Translations under genes and position numbers: made by a program
Assembly: GCF_030272615.1 (NCBI RefSeq)
Contig: NW_026728904.1
Coordinates: 188,001 to 252,000, forward strand
Source of the DNA: Cryptomeria japonica
Taxonomy: Eukaryota > Streptophyta > Pinopsida > Cupressales > Cupressaceae
Direction of reading: 5' to 3'
DNA length: 64,000 nt
Notes under the pieces: model-generated
What the model saw: only the letters and a program-made list of their open reading frames with translations
Database searches by the model: none
Told to the model about the DNA's origin: nothing
Part shown: piece by piece, positions 34,049 through 44,937 of the stretch
How positions within the stretch are numbered: the first letter of the stretch is position 1
How the letters are laid out: the number at the start of each line of letters is the position of its first letter

Positions 34049-35842
34049 ATGACAGTTGATATGAGTAATTTATGCAATGATAGAAAGGTAATGATTACTT
34101 GGCAAAGTGGCAGAATACCAATCAAATATAATAACACTCCGCACACTTTGTGGGTCATCTTTTTTAAAATTTTGAGAGACAACGGGAAGAAATTTTTGAG
34201 TTTGCAGAAGAACAGAGGTGAAAGTTTGAAATTGAACATGGGAGGCGATTTAAGGAGGGAGGAACCAAACAACACTTCTAGATGGAAGGATATGCTGAAA
34301 GTTTGGGCGAAGCTGGAAAAAGGGTCCCTAACGAGTTTCATGGAGAAGTTGGTTGATTACGACAAAGGTAGGGTAAATCTTGCAGTCTAAAAAATTACTA
34401 AAAATTGGAGTAATGGGTCTTTTAAAATCTATGGTGTGAGGTTCAAATTGGACGTAGGCCTTATCACGACTGTGATAGGTATGCCCCACTCAGGGCTCAA
34501 TTTTTTTAGAGATCTTAAAGTTTCCAATAATGCAGTAAATATTTTCCCGCGTAAGGAAAAGGAGAGGGCTAAAATTGGAAAAGCCACTGGGGGTTATTAT
34601 GAAGCCTCCAACATCAAGAAAATCTGGAGTTGGGTTTCAAATGCCCCCATGGAATAAATAACTATTGAGGGTTTCTTTTCCAGGGACCACACTTATCACT
34701 TTGTGTTATTAAGCCACTTCAGGCATGAGAAAAGGGTTTCCCTGCCCTACTATCTCTTTAGGTCCCTATCTAGGTCTCTCAATAAACACAACAAGAATCC
34801 CTCAAACCCAGTTCTCTATTGTGGGCTCATGATGCTCATTTATAAGCACTATAAAATCCTTGCCATGCAGGAAAACAAGAGGTTGTCCACTTCTCTAGGG
34901 AAAGGAAAGAGAAAGTTGGAGGAAGGTGAACCCAGCAAGAAGGAGGCTACTCCAAGAAAAAAAAGCAAGAGCACCAATGGGATGAAAGCCCATGATGAAA
35001 AGAATGATACAGAGGAAACTGGTAAAGAGGGCAGTGAAATGGAAACGGACGAGTCAGAGGGTGATGAAAGTTGGAAAGATGAGGATGTGGGTGCAGAGGA
35101 AGAAGAAGGTGAGAATGAGTCTGGTAATGATAGTCCAATTCTCAATGCTATCTTAGGCAACGACAACAGCCAGCCTATGGTGGATAAGGATGATAAGGGT
35201 ATTGAGCAAAAAGATATGAATTTTGAGAGGGAGAAGAACAAGGAACCCGAGAAGGAAACGACTAAAGATAGTTTGAGTGAGGATAAGGAGAGCATTGGAG
35301 AAGGGTTATTCCTAGATAACCTTAAAAAACTCATTGAGGCTAGATTGGGTTATGACAGATGGACATATGAACTATTGAAGAAACTAAAAAAAAATGGGAA
35401 ACAGATGGATGAGAAAAGGAAGGAAGATGACAGGAATCAGAAGCAATGGAAGCAGGACATGGAGGAAAAAGTTAAAAAAATGGCAGCTCAGATTGACTAT
35501 CTGGAAGAAGGGAAAGTGGCGATGAAAAACCTGTTGGGTTTGATCTCGAATATCTTGTCTACTGTTACAAAGAACCTAGAGGATATCTCGAAGGTTCTTG
35601 ATAACTCCAACTCTCCCAAACTAGTGGTGGACGTCGACATGGATGAAGTCGACATGGATGAAGATGCAATCGAGATTGGAAGTGAGGAAGCTACACCTAG
35701 TGGAGCTGCAAAGAGAACTAGAGCGAGTGTTAAGAAAGTTGTTGTTGTGTCTGCTAAGGAAATCCCTAATCTTAGAAATAATATCAAAGACCTGTATGGG
35801 ATTAGCAGTAACTTAGCTAATGCCTTGAAAAACATAAATTAG
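34049..35842 (+). pseudogene. LINE ORF3: globular N-part, acidic/NLS middle, coiled-coil C-part
   Basis: One frame runs 598 codons from the ATG at 34049, 29 nt after the RNase H stop. Only two TAA codons interrupt it (34388-34390 and 34655-34657). Residues 1-270 look globular, with SGRIPIKYNNTPHTLW, FKIYGVRFKLDVGLITTVIG and FVLLSHFRHEKRVSLPYYLF. Next comes a Lys-rich patch suggesting nuclear localisation (KGKRKLEE, PRKKSKS), then a long Glu/Asp/Ser-rich stretch. A heptad-like Lys/Glu segment (about residues 435-510) and a basic C-terminus, KRTRASVKKV, complete it. I do not recognise the family. A shorter analogue lies at the end of another LINE (58640-59290), so this looks like an ORF carried by the LINE lineage, not a chance neighbour. 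Confidence 0.7.
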
Positions 35843-35958
35843 TTCCTTTTGTCGGGTCTAGCTAGTTTATGCTGGTTTTTTGGGGCTTTTGCTGGTTTTC
35901 CTAATGTTTGTTCCTTCTGGTTTCTTAATGCTTTTATCTTATAAGGTCATTTTGTAAA

Positions 35959-35982
35959 GGGTTTCGGGGCCCCTTCAAAACC
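35959..35982 (+). other. Palindromic 3'-end motif of the LINE
   Basis: GGGTTTCGGGGCCCC followed by TTCAAAACC forms an imperfect palindrome (GGTTT with AAACC around GGGGCCCC) just before the 3' end. The same motif ends the minus-strand LINE at 62635-62659. A position for RT recognition of the RNA 3' end is inference. Confidence 0.5.
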
Positions 35983-36925
35983 TTCTTTTACTTTAATCAA
36001 AAACTATGAGAGGGCACGACTTTTAAACACTGCTAGATTATTGAGAGGGGTGGGGGGTGAATCAACATATATTAAAAATTGATCATATTCAACTTCTTGC
36101 ATTATCATCCATCTTATCCATAAAGTGCATTAAGATAAATAAATGAGTCCACTAAATCAAACACACATGAACACTAGGATTTTTTACGTGGAAAAAGAAA
36201 ATAGGAAAAAACAAGGATCAAAATCAAGCTCACAATATATATTATAATAGATTACAAAGTTTTAGGCCAAAGGCCAGGGATCTCACTACTCCCGTACACA
36301 ACCTTAGAACAAGATACAATGGTTTGTTGTATAAACTAAAGATCACTTCTTCAGGACAAGATATGATTCTTCTAATATAGAAATATCATGAAGACTGAAC
36401 AATAGACAAGCACCTATCAAAAGACCAACACTTTAATACACATCAAAGGTAGTCTTCATTTCTGCTCTATTACTCACCTAGACATCCAATCTTTAACTTA
36501 ATGTCCTTTTTTCAGAACACTCCTACTATTTATTCTCAATATAATGATTTGGTCTTTTAAATATCAAACACACCCTCAATAATATTTTGCTAAGTTGTAC
36601 TAGAGAGATGTAATGTGTATATGTATAACCATCGGCCTCAAAACATTCTTCAAATGAAATTTGAAAGAAAAATTAAATATGTGAAAGGCCACACCATGTT
36701 GGCGCACCTTCCAGATACTCCAAAAATAGCTTTCATACAACCGCATATTACCACACTGACCAAAACCCCTTAGTTCTGCTTCAAATGCTAATATCGATCA
36801 TAACTTTCCCAAACTTCAATCCAAACCACAAAATATACTCGCAATTGATCAACATGACAACATATGATATTAGAGGACTCAAATAAATTATCTTTGACTC
36901 CATCGGTTAACAAGCAACTTCTTTT

Positions 36926-36992
36926 CAAAATAAACCATACTGAAATCTATAATTTTTTTCAAAATAAACCATATTGAAATCTATAATTTTTT
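36926..36992. repeat. Tandem duplication, two units of about 33 bp
   Basis: CAAAATAAACCATACTGAAA... is repeated immediately with one substitution and one T less. A simple local duplication. Confidence 0.85.
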
Positions 36993-37233
36993 CAAAATAT
37001 TCTTGTTCTTTTGTCATTCAATGGTTGTTGGTCCTTTTGAACATTCATTATCTCTACAGATCCAAAATGTCCTTTCACATAGAAAATGCTGTCATTTTTA
37101 AAATCTTTGTTCAGTCTAGAAGGACGAAAATTCTTGTTTATAGATCGCCATCTCTGCACATGAAACACGATATGGAGTTTTACAGAGAAAAATGCAGAGA
37201 TTATTTAAAGTATATATATACAGGCGGATTGCG

Positions 37234-37569
37234 ATAGTTTACGTTAAATTTAATACTTCACAAGTAATACTTACTATTGTCAACTAGTATTCAAGTCAAT
37301 TTTTAACAGCAATTATGATGAATTCTAATAGATATTAGATGTGAATAAATTACCATAAATTCTAATACAATTAGATGCGACAAAATTACATGGGAATGTC
37401 ACGATTGGTAATGCTAACTCCCCTCGAAATTATTTAAAGATAAGAATGACGAGTGGATAGCCTTTGGAGAATTCTTATCACGCACGTCATTTGAGAATTA
37501 ATAAAAAAGGCCAAAGAATTATAAAATAGTTATCTTTTCAGTCTCTACAGAATGGCCAATCATCTAACT
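37234..37569. repeat. Upstream region of the BAHD segment, copy 2
   Basis: Collinear with 24817-25173. It breaks off at 37569, just before element C, exactly where copy 1 continues into the gene fragment. Left of it, 36867-37233 is unique, with no gene and one TATTTAAAGTATATATATA stretch (37202-37220). Confidence 0.7.
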
Positions 37570-38073
37570 TCTCTACCATGTTGTTCACATTGTATGTGTG
37601 AAGATTAAAAAGAGCAGAGAAGCGAAAACAAAACAGCAGAAAAGAAAACACACAACACAAGGTTTAACTTGGTTCATCACTAAGTGGCTACGTCTACCAG
37701 AAATGTAGGAAGAATTCTTAATAACCAATATTCAATACTACAATCATACATGACTGCACTCAGTCATTTATAGAGACATCTCAGATATGAAATAAAGAGT
37801 CTTCTGGGGAAGACAAACAACCATGTGACTATTGGGCTTCATATACCCAACAATCTCCCCTATGAAGTCCAACCGGCACAGCCTGTAACATTCCCTGCAT
37901 CTCCATTCCAAAGCTCATACTACAATCGGTTGGCAAGACTTTAAATTTGCGAAGTCTTGTTCATGAACACTGCGGATTAATCTTCTCCAAATTAAATCGG
38001 AGATATAAACATCTTCTCCTACTAATCTTCCAGGCACATGTTGGCCCATTATATCATAACCAGGAACACTACT

Positions 38074-38463
38074 TTAAACATGTTTAAAATGCGATCCTTC
38101 ATCACTGCTCCCCTTGTCAGTATAATCAACATTGACTTTTTCTTGAGGAACTTCTCCTTTCAGGGTCATCATAGCCGCAACATATTTGGGAGCCAAAGCT
38201 TGGCAATGTCCACACAAAAACAAATAATATTTGACAAAATTATTTTGCAAACCATTTGTAACCTGTTTCAGTATGTTAACAAAGATCATAAAATTTGGCA
38301 CATCCCCATTAACTGCAAGACCACTTGTCTCTGTCGATTCTTCGAAAAGATTAGCTCGTCCATATACACCACAATTACACCCAACTCCTAGGTTTGAAGT
38401 CATGGGAGAGGAGTGTGCAATCAATGCATTCCACTCTGCCTCCACTATTGCAATCTGTAACAA
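38074..38463 (-). pseudogene. Protein disulfide isomerase fragment inside element C
   Basis: The minus-strand frame ends with LCGHCQALAPKY, a few residues, then TLKGEV and VDYTD. This matches the active-site helix of the thioredoxin-like a domain of plant protein disulfide isomerases: a WCGHC core, then QALAPEY, a variable stretch, LKGEV and KVDATD. Upstream, ILKQVTNGLQNNFV parallels the family's start of the a domain. The Trp before CGHC is Leu here. PDI forms and rearranges disulfides in the ER; this piece, about 60 residues, cannot fold as an enzyme. It is a captured host-gene segment rather than a retrotransposon gene. The N-terminal part of the frame is unidentified. Confidence 0.65.
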
Positions 38464-38487
38464 AAAATCATCACTTCAACAATCTAC

Positions 38488-38877
38488 CTATTCTTCTTCA
38501 GGGTCATCCTCATTCGCTAGATTTGAGACTACATCCTCCTCATCTTGGAAGGGAAACAAAGCAGTCTCTTCTTCAAACAACGAATACAACAAACCCTCTT
38601 CTTCTTCAACTGAAGTCTCCTCCTTTTTCCAGTCATCCCACCAATGACGTTTGGTTTCATCCTCCACTTGGACGTCACTCTCTACCGAGTCTAGACTACC
38701 AAGAAATTTTTTGATGACTGATTCAGCTTTATCATCTAATTCAGCCTCATCATCTAATTCGGCCTCATCATTTGAAACTTCAGCTTGTTTGTCGATAACA
38801 TTAAAGCACCCAGCTCTGGGATCAATCACAAAGTAAGGGCACCCATATCCAGGATCAACTATCCAATCGGATCCCAT
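38488..38877 (-). CDS. Acidic ORF of element C
   Basis: 129 codons starting 20 nt after the primer site (MGSDWIVDPGYGCPYF). It continues as a very acidic chain with DEAELDDEAELDDKAE, HWWDDWKKE and runs of Glu, ending EDDPEEE. PDI-like proteins of plants often have an acidic stretch before the first thioredoxin domain, and the PDI fragment lies just downstream. The acidic part may therefore be from the same captured gene. That link is inference, and the first 30 residues match nothing I recognise. Confidence 0.4.
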   Translation of the reverse strand: MGSDWIVDPGYGCPYFVIDPRAGCFNVIDKQAEVSNDEAELDDEAELDDKAESVIKKFLGSLDSVESDVQVEDETKRHWWDDWKKEETSVEEEEGLLYSLFEEETALFPFQDEEDVVSNLANEDDPEEE

Positions 38878-38998
38878 CTCTACTCAAGCCATTTGTGGCT
38901 TTGATACCAATTGTTAGTTTTAAACTGAGTAGAAAAACATGACAATCAATAATAAAATAGAGAAAAAAAACAAAAAAGAAAACATAACAACGCATAAC

Positions 38999-41700
38999 AT
39001 GAAGACTTGTGAGAAACATGTAGCAGCAACAATATACTCTGCTTCAGAAGTTGATAGTGAAATAGACTATTGCCTCTTGCTATGCCATGAAACTAATCTG
39101 TCTTCAAGGAAGAAAACTCCACCACTAGTGTTCTTCATGTCATCTACACATCCTGCCCAATCTGCATCAATGTAGGCTTGCAAACTGAAATCTCCTTTCT
39201 TTGGATACCATAAGCCAAAAGTAAGTGTTTCTCGCAGATACTTGAATATTCTTCTCACTGCACTAACATGAGATTGCATAGGGGCTGCTTGAAATATTGC
39301 AACCATGCATACAACTTGAACTATATCATGCCTTGAGGTTGTAAGATACAATAGATTGCCAATCATGGATCTATACAAGGTCTTATCCACACTAGGTGAC
39401 TCATCATCTTTACTCAACTTGCATCCTGTCACCATGGGGGTACTAATTGGTTTGTTGTTCTCCATCTGAAATTTCTTCAGGATGTCTTTAGCATACTTGG
39501 TTTGAGAGATTAATATGCCTTTATTCTACTGTGATATTTGTAAACCAAGAAAATATGACAACTCTCCAAGCATGGACATCTCAAACTTTGACTGCATTTG
39601 GTCAACAAATTATTGCATAAGATGTCCTTGTTGCCTCCAAAGATGATGCCATCTACATACACCACAACTATAATCATGTGGTTTCCATCCACCTTAATGT
39701 ATGGATTGAAGTCAACATTTCCCTTTTTGAAACCTTGTTGATGGAGGTACTTATCCAACCTAGAGTACTGGATGCTCTAGGTGCGTGCTTTAGACCATAC
39801 AATATTTTTCTCAGTCTACATACTTTGTATCCTTTATATGTTGAGAATGCCAAGAACATCCTTATAGCTTCAAGTCTTGCAACTGGTGCAAGCGTTTCTT
39901 CAAAATCTATCCGTTCAACCTAAGCATATCTCTTACACACAAGTCTTCCTTTGTTCCTTATTAGTTTGCCTTATTCATTCATCTTGTTCCTATAGACCCA
40001 TTTAGTCTCAATGACACTTTTGTCTGTAGGTCTAGGAACCAGTTCCCATGTTTTTTTTCTTTTCAATCTATTGCAACTCTTCTTCCATTGCCTTCATCCA
40101 CTCTTCACTCTTGCTAGCCTCATCATGTCCTGGGTTCCATTTCTGTCATAAGGTAGAAATTTACTTGCTCATTGTTCCTAGCTCTCCTTCTAGTTTGTAC
40201 ACCGTCATTCTTCTGGCCAATAATCTGATCCTCAGAGTGATTCTCTTGCACATATCTGTTAGGAGCTTTGCTTGATGCTTCTTCTTCTTGTTCATTCTCA
40301 AGTTGATTTTCATTTTCACTGTGTGATTCTTCAATCTGATTTATTGTAGTCTTTTTACCTTTATGTAAATCCTCATCAATTCCCACATGTACACTTTCAA
40401 ATAACCTTTTTAGTCTTTTGTTGAAACACTTGTAGGCTTTTTTGTGAGTAGAGTACCCCAAGAAAATAGCTTCCTCATTTCTTGAATCAAAACATCATAA
40501 TCCATATTCATCTCTTTTGATGAATCACTTGCTACCAAACACCTTTAAATATTTGACTGATGGTTACCTATCATACCATAGCTCATAAGATGTCATTCTG
40601 CTATTCACCCTTAGTTTTACTCTATTTAAGGTGTATACAACTGTGTGAATTGCCTCTTTCCAATAGACATTAGGCAGATTGGCTTCATTTAACATTGTCC
40701 TTGCTATCTCTTTGACTGCCATGTTCTTCCTTTCCACAACACCATTTTGTTGTTGTGTCCTAGGGGTTGAATATTGTCTTATGATTCCATGTCTCTCATA
40801 GTAATCTTCAAACTCATTTGATGTGAACTCACCTACATGGTCTGATCTCAAACATTTCAACTTGTATCTACTTTTCTTCTTAACCATCTTCCTAAAGATT
40901 TTGAATCTTCCATAGGCTTGAGACTTGTCTTGTAGGAAGGTGACCCATGTCATCCTAGAGAAATCATCTATAAGAAACATGAAGTATCTTTCTCCATAAA
41001 AGTCTCTTGTTCTTGTAGGCCCACACAAATCAATATGCACAAGCTCTAAAGGCCTTGTAGTTTAATACTCCTTTGTCTTGAAACTTTTTTTAGTTTGTTT
41101 TCCTCTTTGACACTCATCATAGAAAGTGCTTGCTGGTTTGATAATCTGAGGTATGTGCCTAACATACCCTCTCTTGCTCATTTTACTAAGATTATCAAAA
41201 TTAATGGGACCTAGTCTTGTATGCCATATCCAACTCTCATCAACTTGTCCCATTGTACATTGAGACTCAGAGCATTCCTTAAGATTATATGCATTGCCAT
41301 CTCTCATTTTTTCCTTTAGCAACAAGTTGTCCATTTCTTTCTTTTCTGATTTGACATACTTTTGAATTAAATGCAAACTTATATCTTTTATCTCACATTT
41401 GACTCACACTTAGAAAATTGTGCTTCAGACCTTCTATATAGTATAAATCATGTTCTTAAAGTTTACCATCAATGTTTAGAGTACCCTTACCATTTATTTT
41501 GATGGATGAATTGTCTCCAAACCTCACTGAGCCACCATTCCAATCTTCAAGCTTAACGAATTTCTTCTTATCACCAGTCATGTGGTTGGAGCAACCACTA
41601 TCTACTACCCACAAGTTTTTCCTTTCAGCATGTAGGGCTGTTTGAGCAATCAAACTTGACTTAGCCTTATCTTTATCCTTTTCTGCCCAAACTTGTTTGG
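38999..41700 (-). pseudogene. Pol of element B (protease to RNase H)
   Basis: Transcription order on the minus strand. The protease has WVVDSGCSNHMTGDKKKF (about 41610). The integrase zinc region has WIWHTRLGPINFDNLSKM and CQRGKQ. The integrase core has HIDLCGP, RSDHVGEFTS and QQNGVVERKN (41040-40564), all three acidic positions present. In RT, KGYKV is joined directly to CRLRKILYGLK near 39812, so the segment with the first catalytic Asp (usually DVKSAFLNG) is deleted. The palm motif reads YVDG instead of YVDD. RNase H (39465-38999) has YIDADWAG and, after a stop, STSEAEYIVAAT, and breaks off at 38999. Many frameshifts; clearly dead. Confidence 0.85.
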
Positions 41701-43800
41701 TTTCTTTCTTATTTTAAACTGTCATGTTTGGTTCTTATTTTGCATTAGATTCAAATGTTGACATTGTCTTCTTTTTCTTAGCTATCCTAAGCTTACAGTG
41801 TTTTGCAATGTGGCACAAGTTTTGAGAATGATAGCATTTAATATTTATATTGAATGATGAACTTGAAAATCCATTGTAGGACCGAGATACATTTCTCCTA
41901 CATTCATAACTTTTATGACCAACACCATTGCAATGATAGCAAATGGAATTTACATCTCTAAGAGCATCAAAGGATTTCTACTTTCATAACTAGGAGGGGA
42001 CCTACGCATAAGTCTACATTCTGCAATTCTATGACCATAAGTATTGTATTTATAACAGTAACCATGGAACTGAGGTACATACCAATCATTAGTGAATTTA
42101 TTTCTCATTGGTCTCTTTGGAGCGGCATAACTCGGTCTTCTTGAGCTCTTCCTCATATCCTTGACTCTTGTAAAACCTCCATCATCCACATTGGCTTTTC
42201 TTTTAGGATCAACACACTGGTTTATTGACTAATTCTTTGTAGCAGCAACATATGTCTACTTCTCATTGGGCTTGCTGACTATGAAGGTTTGTTCATTTTC
42301 ATTCTTACTTGAAGAGACAAAATGTATCTCTTTATTTGTTGAGTCCTTACTGGTAGAACATTGATCGGCATCAAAGCCAACTCTTTCTCTATCCTTTAAG
42401 GGTTTTTGCTTGTTTAACATTTTGTCCAATGCATCAGTGCTTCCCTCATACTTGATTCTCACCTTGAGTTCATCGTTCACTTTTCAAGTTTCTTTTTGAG
42501 ATTCACAATTTCTTCCTCCATCTTTTGATATTCTTTCTCTTTGTTTTCTAAATCTGATTTAGTCACTTCATACATTCTTTTAGCTTCATACAATTGAGTG
42601 GATAAGGTAACAAGATTTCTATTTGATTCTTGAATATTCTTGTTTAGTAAGTCATTCTCTTTTATGACAAACTTCTTGTATTTCTTGAATTCTTTTCTTA
42701 CTTTGTCAAGTTATTCAAGAGCACAAACCAATTCTCCTTCAAGGTCAACCACAACATCTGCATCTTCTTCCTCACTATCCCCTAAATTTTCAGATTGACC
42801 ACTACTATGTTTCTCATTAAGGATCTCTTGAGCCATGAAGACATTTGTTTGTTTTTCATCTTCACTGTATTCCTCAACAGATTCACTTTCATCATCAGAG
42901 ACATAACTATCAATACAATAAAGAACCTTCTTCATTTGAAGATTTCTTTTTCTTGATTTCTTTTTCTTCCACATAATTATCTTCCTTCTTCTTATAGGGA
43001 CACTTGGCCACAAAATGTCCAATTTTTTCACAATCAAAGCATTTGAAAGGTATATTTCCTCTATACCTGCCTAATCCTTTCTTGAGCTTTATAACAAAGT
43101 TAGCTTCAATAGCATCAGAGTCATTTTCATCTTCATTTATAGTTTTTTCTTTTCCTTTTTTTGTGGTATTAAAGGAAGCTTCTCCCTTTGAAGGTTCGAC
43201 ACTTATTGCTCTCATCTCATAGGTATACAGAGAGCCAAACAATTCATCCATAGAGAAACTCGTTAAGTCTTTAGTTTCCTCAATAGCTGACACTTTTGTA
43301 TCACACTTTGAGGTTAAAGATCTCAGAGACTTTTTTATAGTAACTTCATCTTTGACTTCTTCTTCGAGTCCTCTTACAACACTCACAATCTCATCCACTC
43401 TTTGCAGATAATCAACTATCTTCTCTTCTTCTTTCATTTTTTTACTTTCAAACTAAGCTCTTAGATTTTGCAGTTTGGATTCTATCATTTTGTCATCTCG
43501 TTCATATATATTCTACAACTTGTCCCAAGTTTCTTTTGCTGATGTGCAATGCATGAGTTTGACAAACTCTGTATCTGACAAGCCACTTAATATTGCATTT
43601 TTAGCTTTAACATTACTCTCATATTCTCTTTTAGCATCAGGGTATATAGGAGGAACTTCAGGAATAGTGTAACTATTCTTCACTAACATCCAGACATCAA
43701 AGCCTAACAAGGACATGTAAGTTTCCATTCTTCTGCACTAGAAGGCATAGTTGGTACCATCAAAGATAGGTTCTTTAGAGGAGGATTCATTTCTAGCCAT
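41701..43800 (-). pseudogene. Gag of element B with several zinc knuckles
   Basis: Starts at the ATG at 43800 (MARNESSSKEPIFDGTNYAF), with a TAG replacing a Trp codon just after. The UBN2-type gag domain follows (43728-43100), with SGLSDTEFVKLMHC and AKETWDKL, then a CCHC knuckle CFDCEKIGHFVAKC (about 43050-43007). An acidic region, a coiled coil and three further knuckle-like units near 42040, 41930 and 41830 follow. In the 42040 unit the second Cys is Tyr (CYKYNTYGHRIAEC). Frameshifts lie near 42980 and 42500. Confidence 0.8.
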
Positions 43801-43859
43801 TGTGTTCACTAAGCAGGATCTACCCAAGCTAGAGAAATCTTTTACTATGAGGGAACCTA

Positions 43860-43873
43860 GTGCTCTAATACCA
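43860..43873 (-). other. Primer-binding site, element B
   Basis: TGGTATTAGAGCAC on the minus strand, one base from the initiator-Met type site, 2 nt inside the LTR end CATCA at 43876. Confidence 0.8.
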
Positions 43874-43875
43874 AA

Positions 43876-44937
43876 TGATGAACACAAATGGACACTGAGA
43901 GGGGGCATGAATCAGTGTATTTCAAAACTTTAAGTTCAGTGTGCAGACGTTAAGGATGCAATGCAAACATAAACACACACACAAGAACACATCACATAAC
44001 ACCGGATGTACTAGGAAAACCCAATGTAGGAAAAAACTCGGTGAGAAAAGTTGTTGGAGTCTACTGCTTCAATCCAGCCTCACAATAAATAACATATTAC
44101 AAAGTTTAGGGCACCAACCCAAGGAGCACCTACCCCTTCTCTAAGCACCCACTCAGATAAATATAATGATTGTTCATATTTACAATGATAAAGGCTTGTT
44201 ACAAATGAGTTTTGTAACACTTACAAAATTTTCATATCTTGAGAATGACTTTCTTTGTCTGCTAAAGTTTTTGTTCTATTTCACCTCCTTCCTCTATCTG
44301 GTTTACCTCTTCTCTCTACTACAAGATTACTCTACATAATGCTTTTTTCTTGCTCTATTTTTCTCTTTGCAGCAATACACTCTATCTCTTTCTTAACAAC
44401 AACATACTATTCGGTACACTCCATCAGAAAATAATCGACTAGTGGAGATATCTTTATTTCCACCTCTATCTCTGTCTATTCAGCAACACCTACCAATTGT
44501 TGAATCATATTTATAGCTACTATTGGATTAAATTGACTCTGTACACATCAAATTCTCCTGCTTCTGCAATCTTCAATATTTAATTCAAGTTGGTTATCTT
44601 GGAGGTCTGCAACTCTAGAGATTTTATTCTTTGTCCCAAATATGATCTCATACTTGCTTCCTGTAGTGAATGCATCTGATTTTTCATTTGATCAATCTTT
44701 GTACTGGGTTACTATTTTTAACAATCTTGATATGTCCAGCAAATCTAATTTTGCTTCTGTCAATTTCCTTGATCCTATCAACCATCTGCAACTTAGTCGC
44801 CATTAATTCATTCTCCACCCTCTGTCGACCTACTCAGATAAGATCGACAACTACCACACTGAAATCAACTGTCACTGACTTCTGTAAATCTGATTCATTC
44901 TCTGTTCATCAAGGAGTCTCATATCTTCATATTCTTT
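43876..44937 (-). repeat. 5' LTR of B, PBS-proximal part
   Basis: Begins TGATGAACACAAATGG on the plus strand and runs to the insertion point of A. It is non-coding and pyrimidine-rich around 44230-44480. Its other part is at 52335-53705. Confidence 0.75.

Larger units (their letters stand above)
32266..36000 (+). mobile_element. 5'-truncated L1-type LINE with third ORF
   Basis: Inserted in repeat J with a 16-bp target duplication AAACTATGAGAGGGCA (32250-32265 and 36001-36016). The empty site is seen at 9724-9739. Content in order: the C-terminal end of reverse transcriptase, a zinc-binding RVT domain, plant-type RNase H, then a separate ORF of about 600 codons and a 3' UTR. The 3' end carries an imperfect palindrome (35959-35982) and finishes CTTTAATCAA plus A. 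The front of the element (endonuclease and most of RT) is missing, as usual for target-primed integration. Confidence 0.9.
31865..36866. repeat. Repeat J, copy 2, split by a LINE
   Basis: 31865-32265 matches 9339-9738 and 36001-36850 matches 9724-10510. Between them sits the LINE at 32266-36000. The right limit near 36866 is an estimate based on a CAACATGACAACA end. The uninterrupted copy 1 proves the pre-insertion sequence. Confidence 0.65.
37579..38998 (-). mobile_element. Small LTR element C carrying host gene sequence
   Basis: On the minus strand the primer-binding site TGGTATCAAAGCC (38897-38909) lies 2 nt inside an LTR ending ACTAACA (38912). At the other end a polypurine tract (TAGGGGAGAT) abuts an LTR start TGTTGGGTATATG at 37852. 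The internal region is only about 1.06 kb and has no gag or pol motif. The 3' LTR is about 274 bp (37579-37852). The other LTR is visible only for about 87 bp, to 38998, where element B's broken RNase H begins. Size and lack of genes fit a TRIM- or LARD-like non-autonomous element. The two LTRs match only weakly by eye, so full-length pairing is not proven. Confidence 0.6.

Noticed and set aside
34849-35334. 161-codon frame antisense to LINE ORF3, Ser/Pro/Leu-rich
   Set aside because: A mirror of the acidic Glu/Asp/Lys codons on the other strand; typical shadow frame.
43941-44144. Small plus-strand ORFs in the B LTR
   Set aside because: Inside an LTR, short, and without domain or partner.
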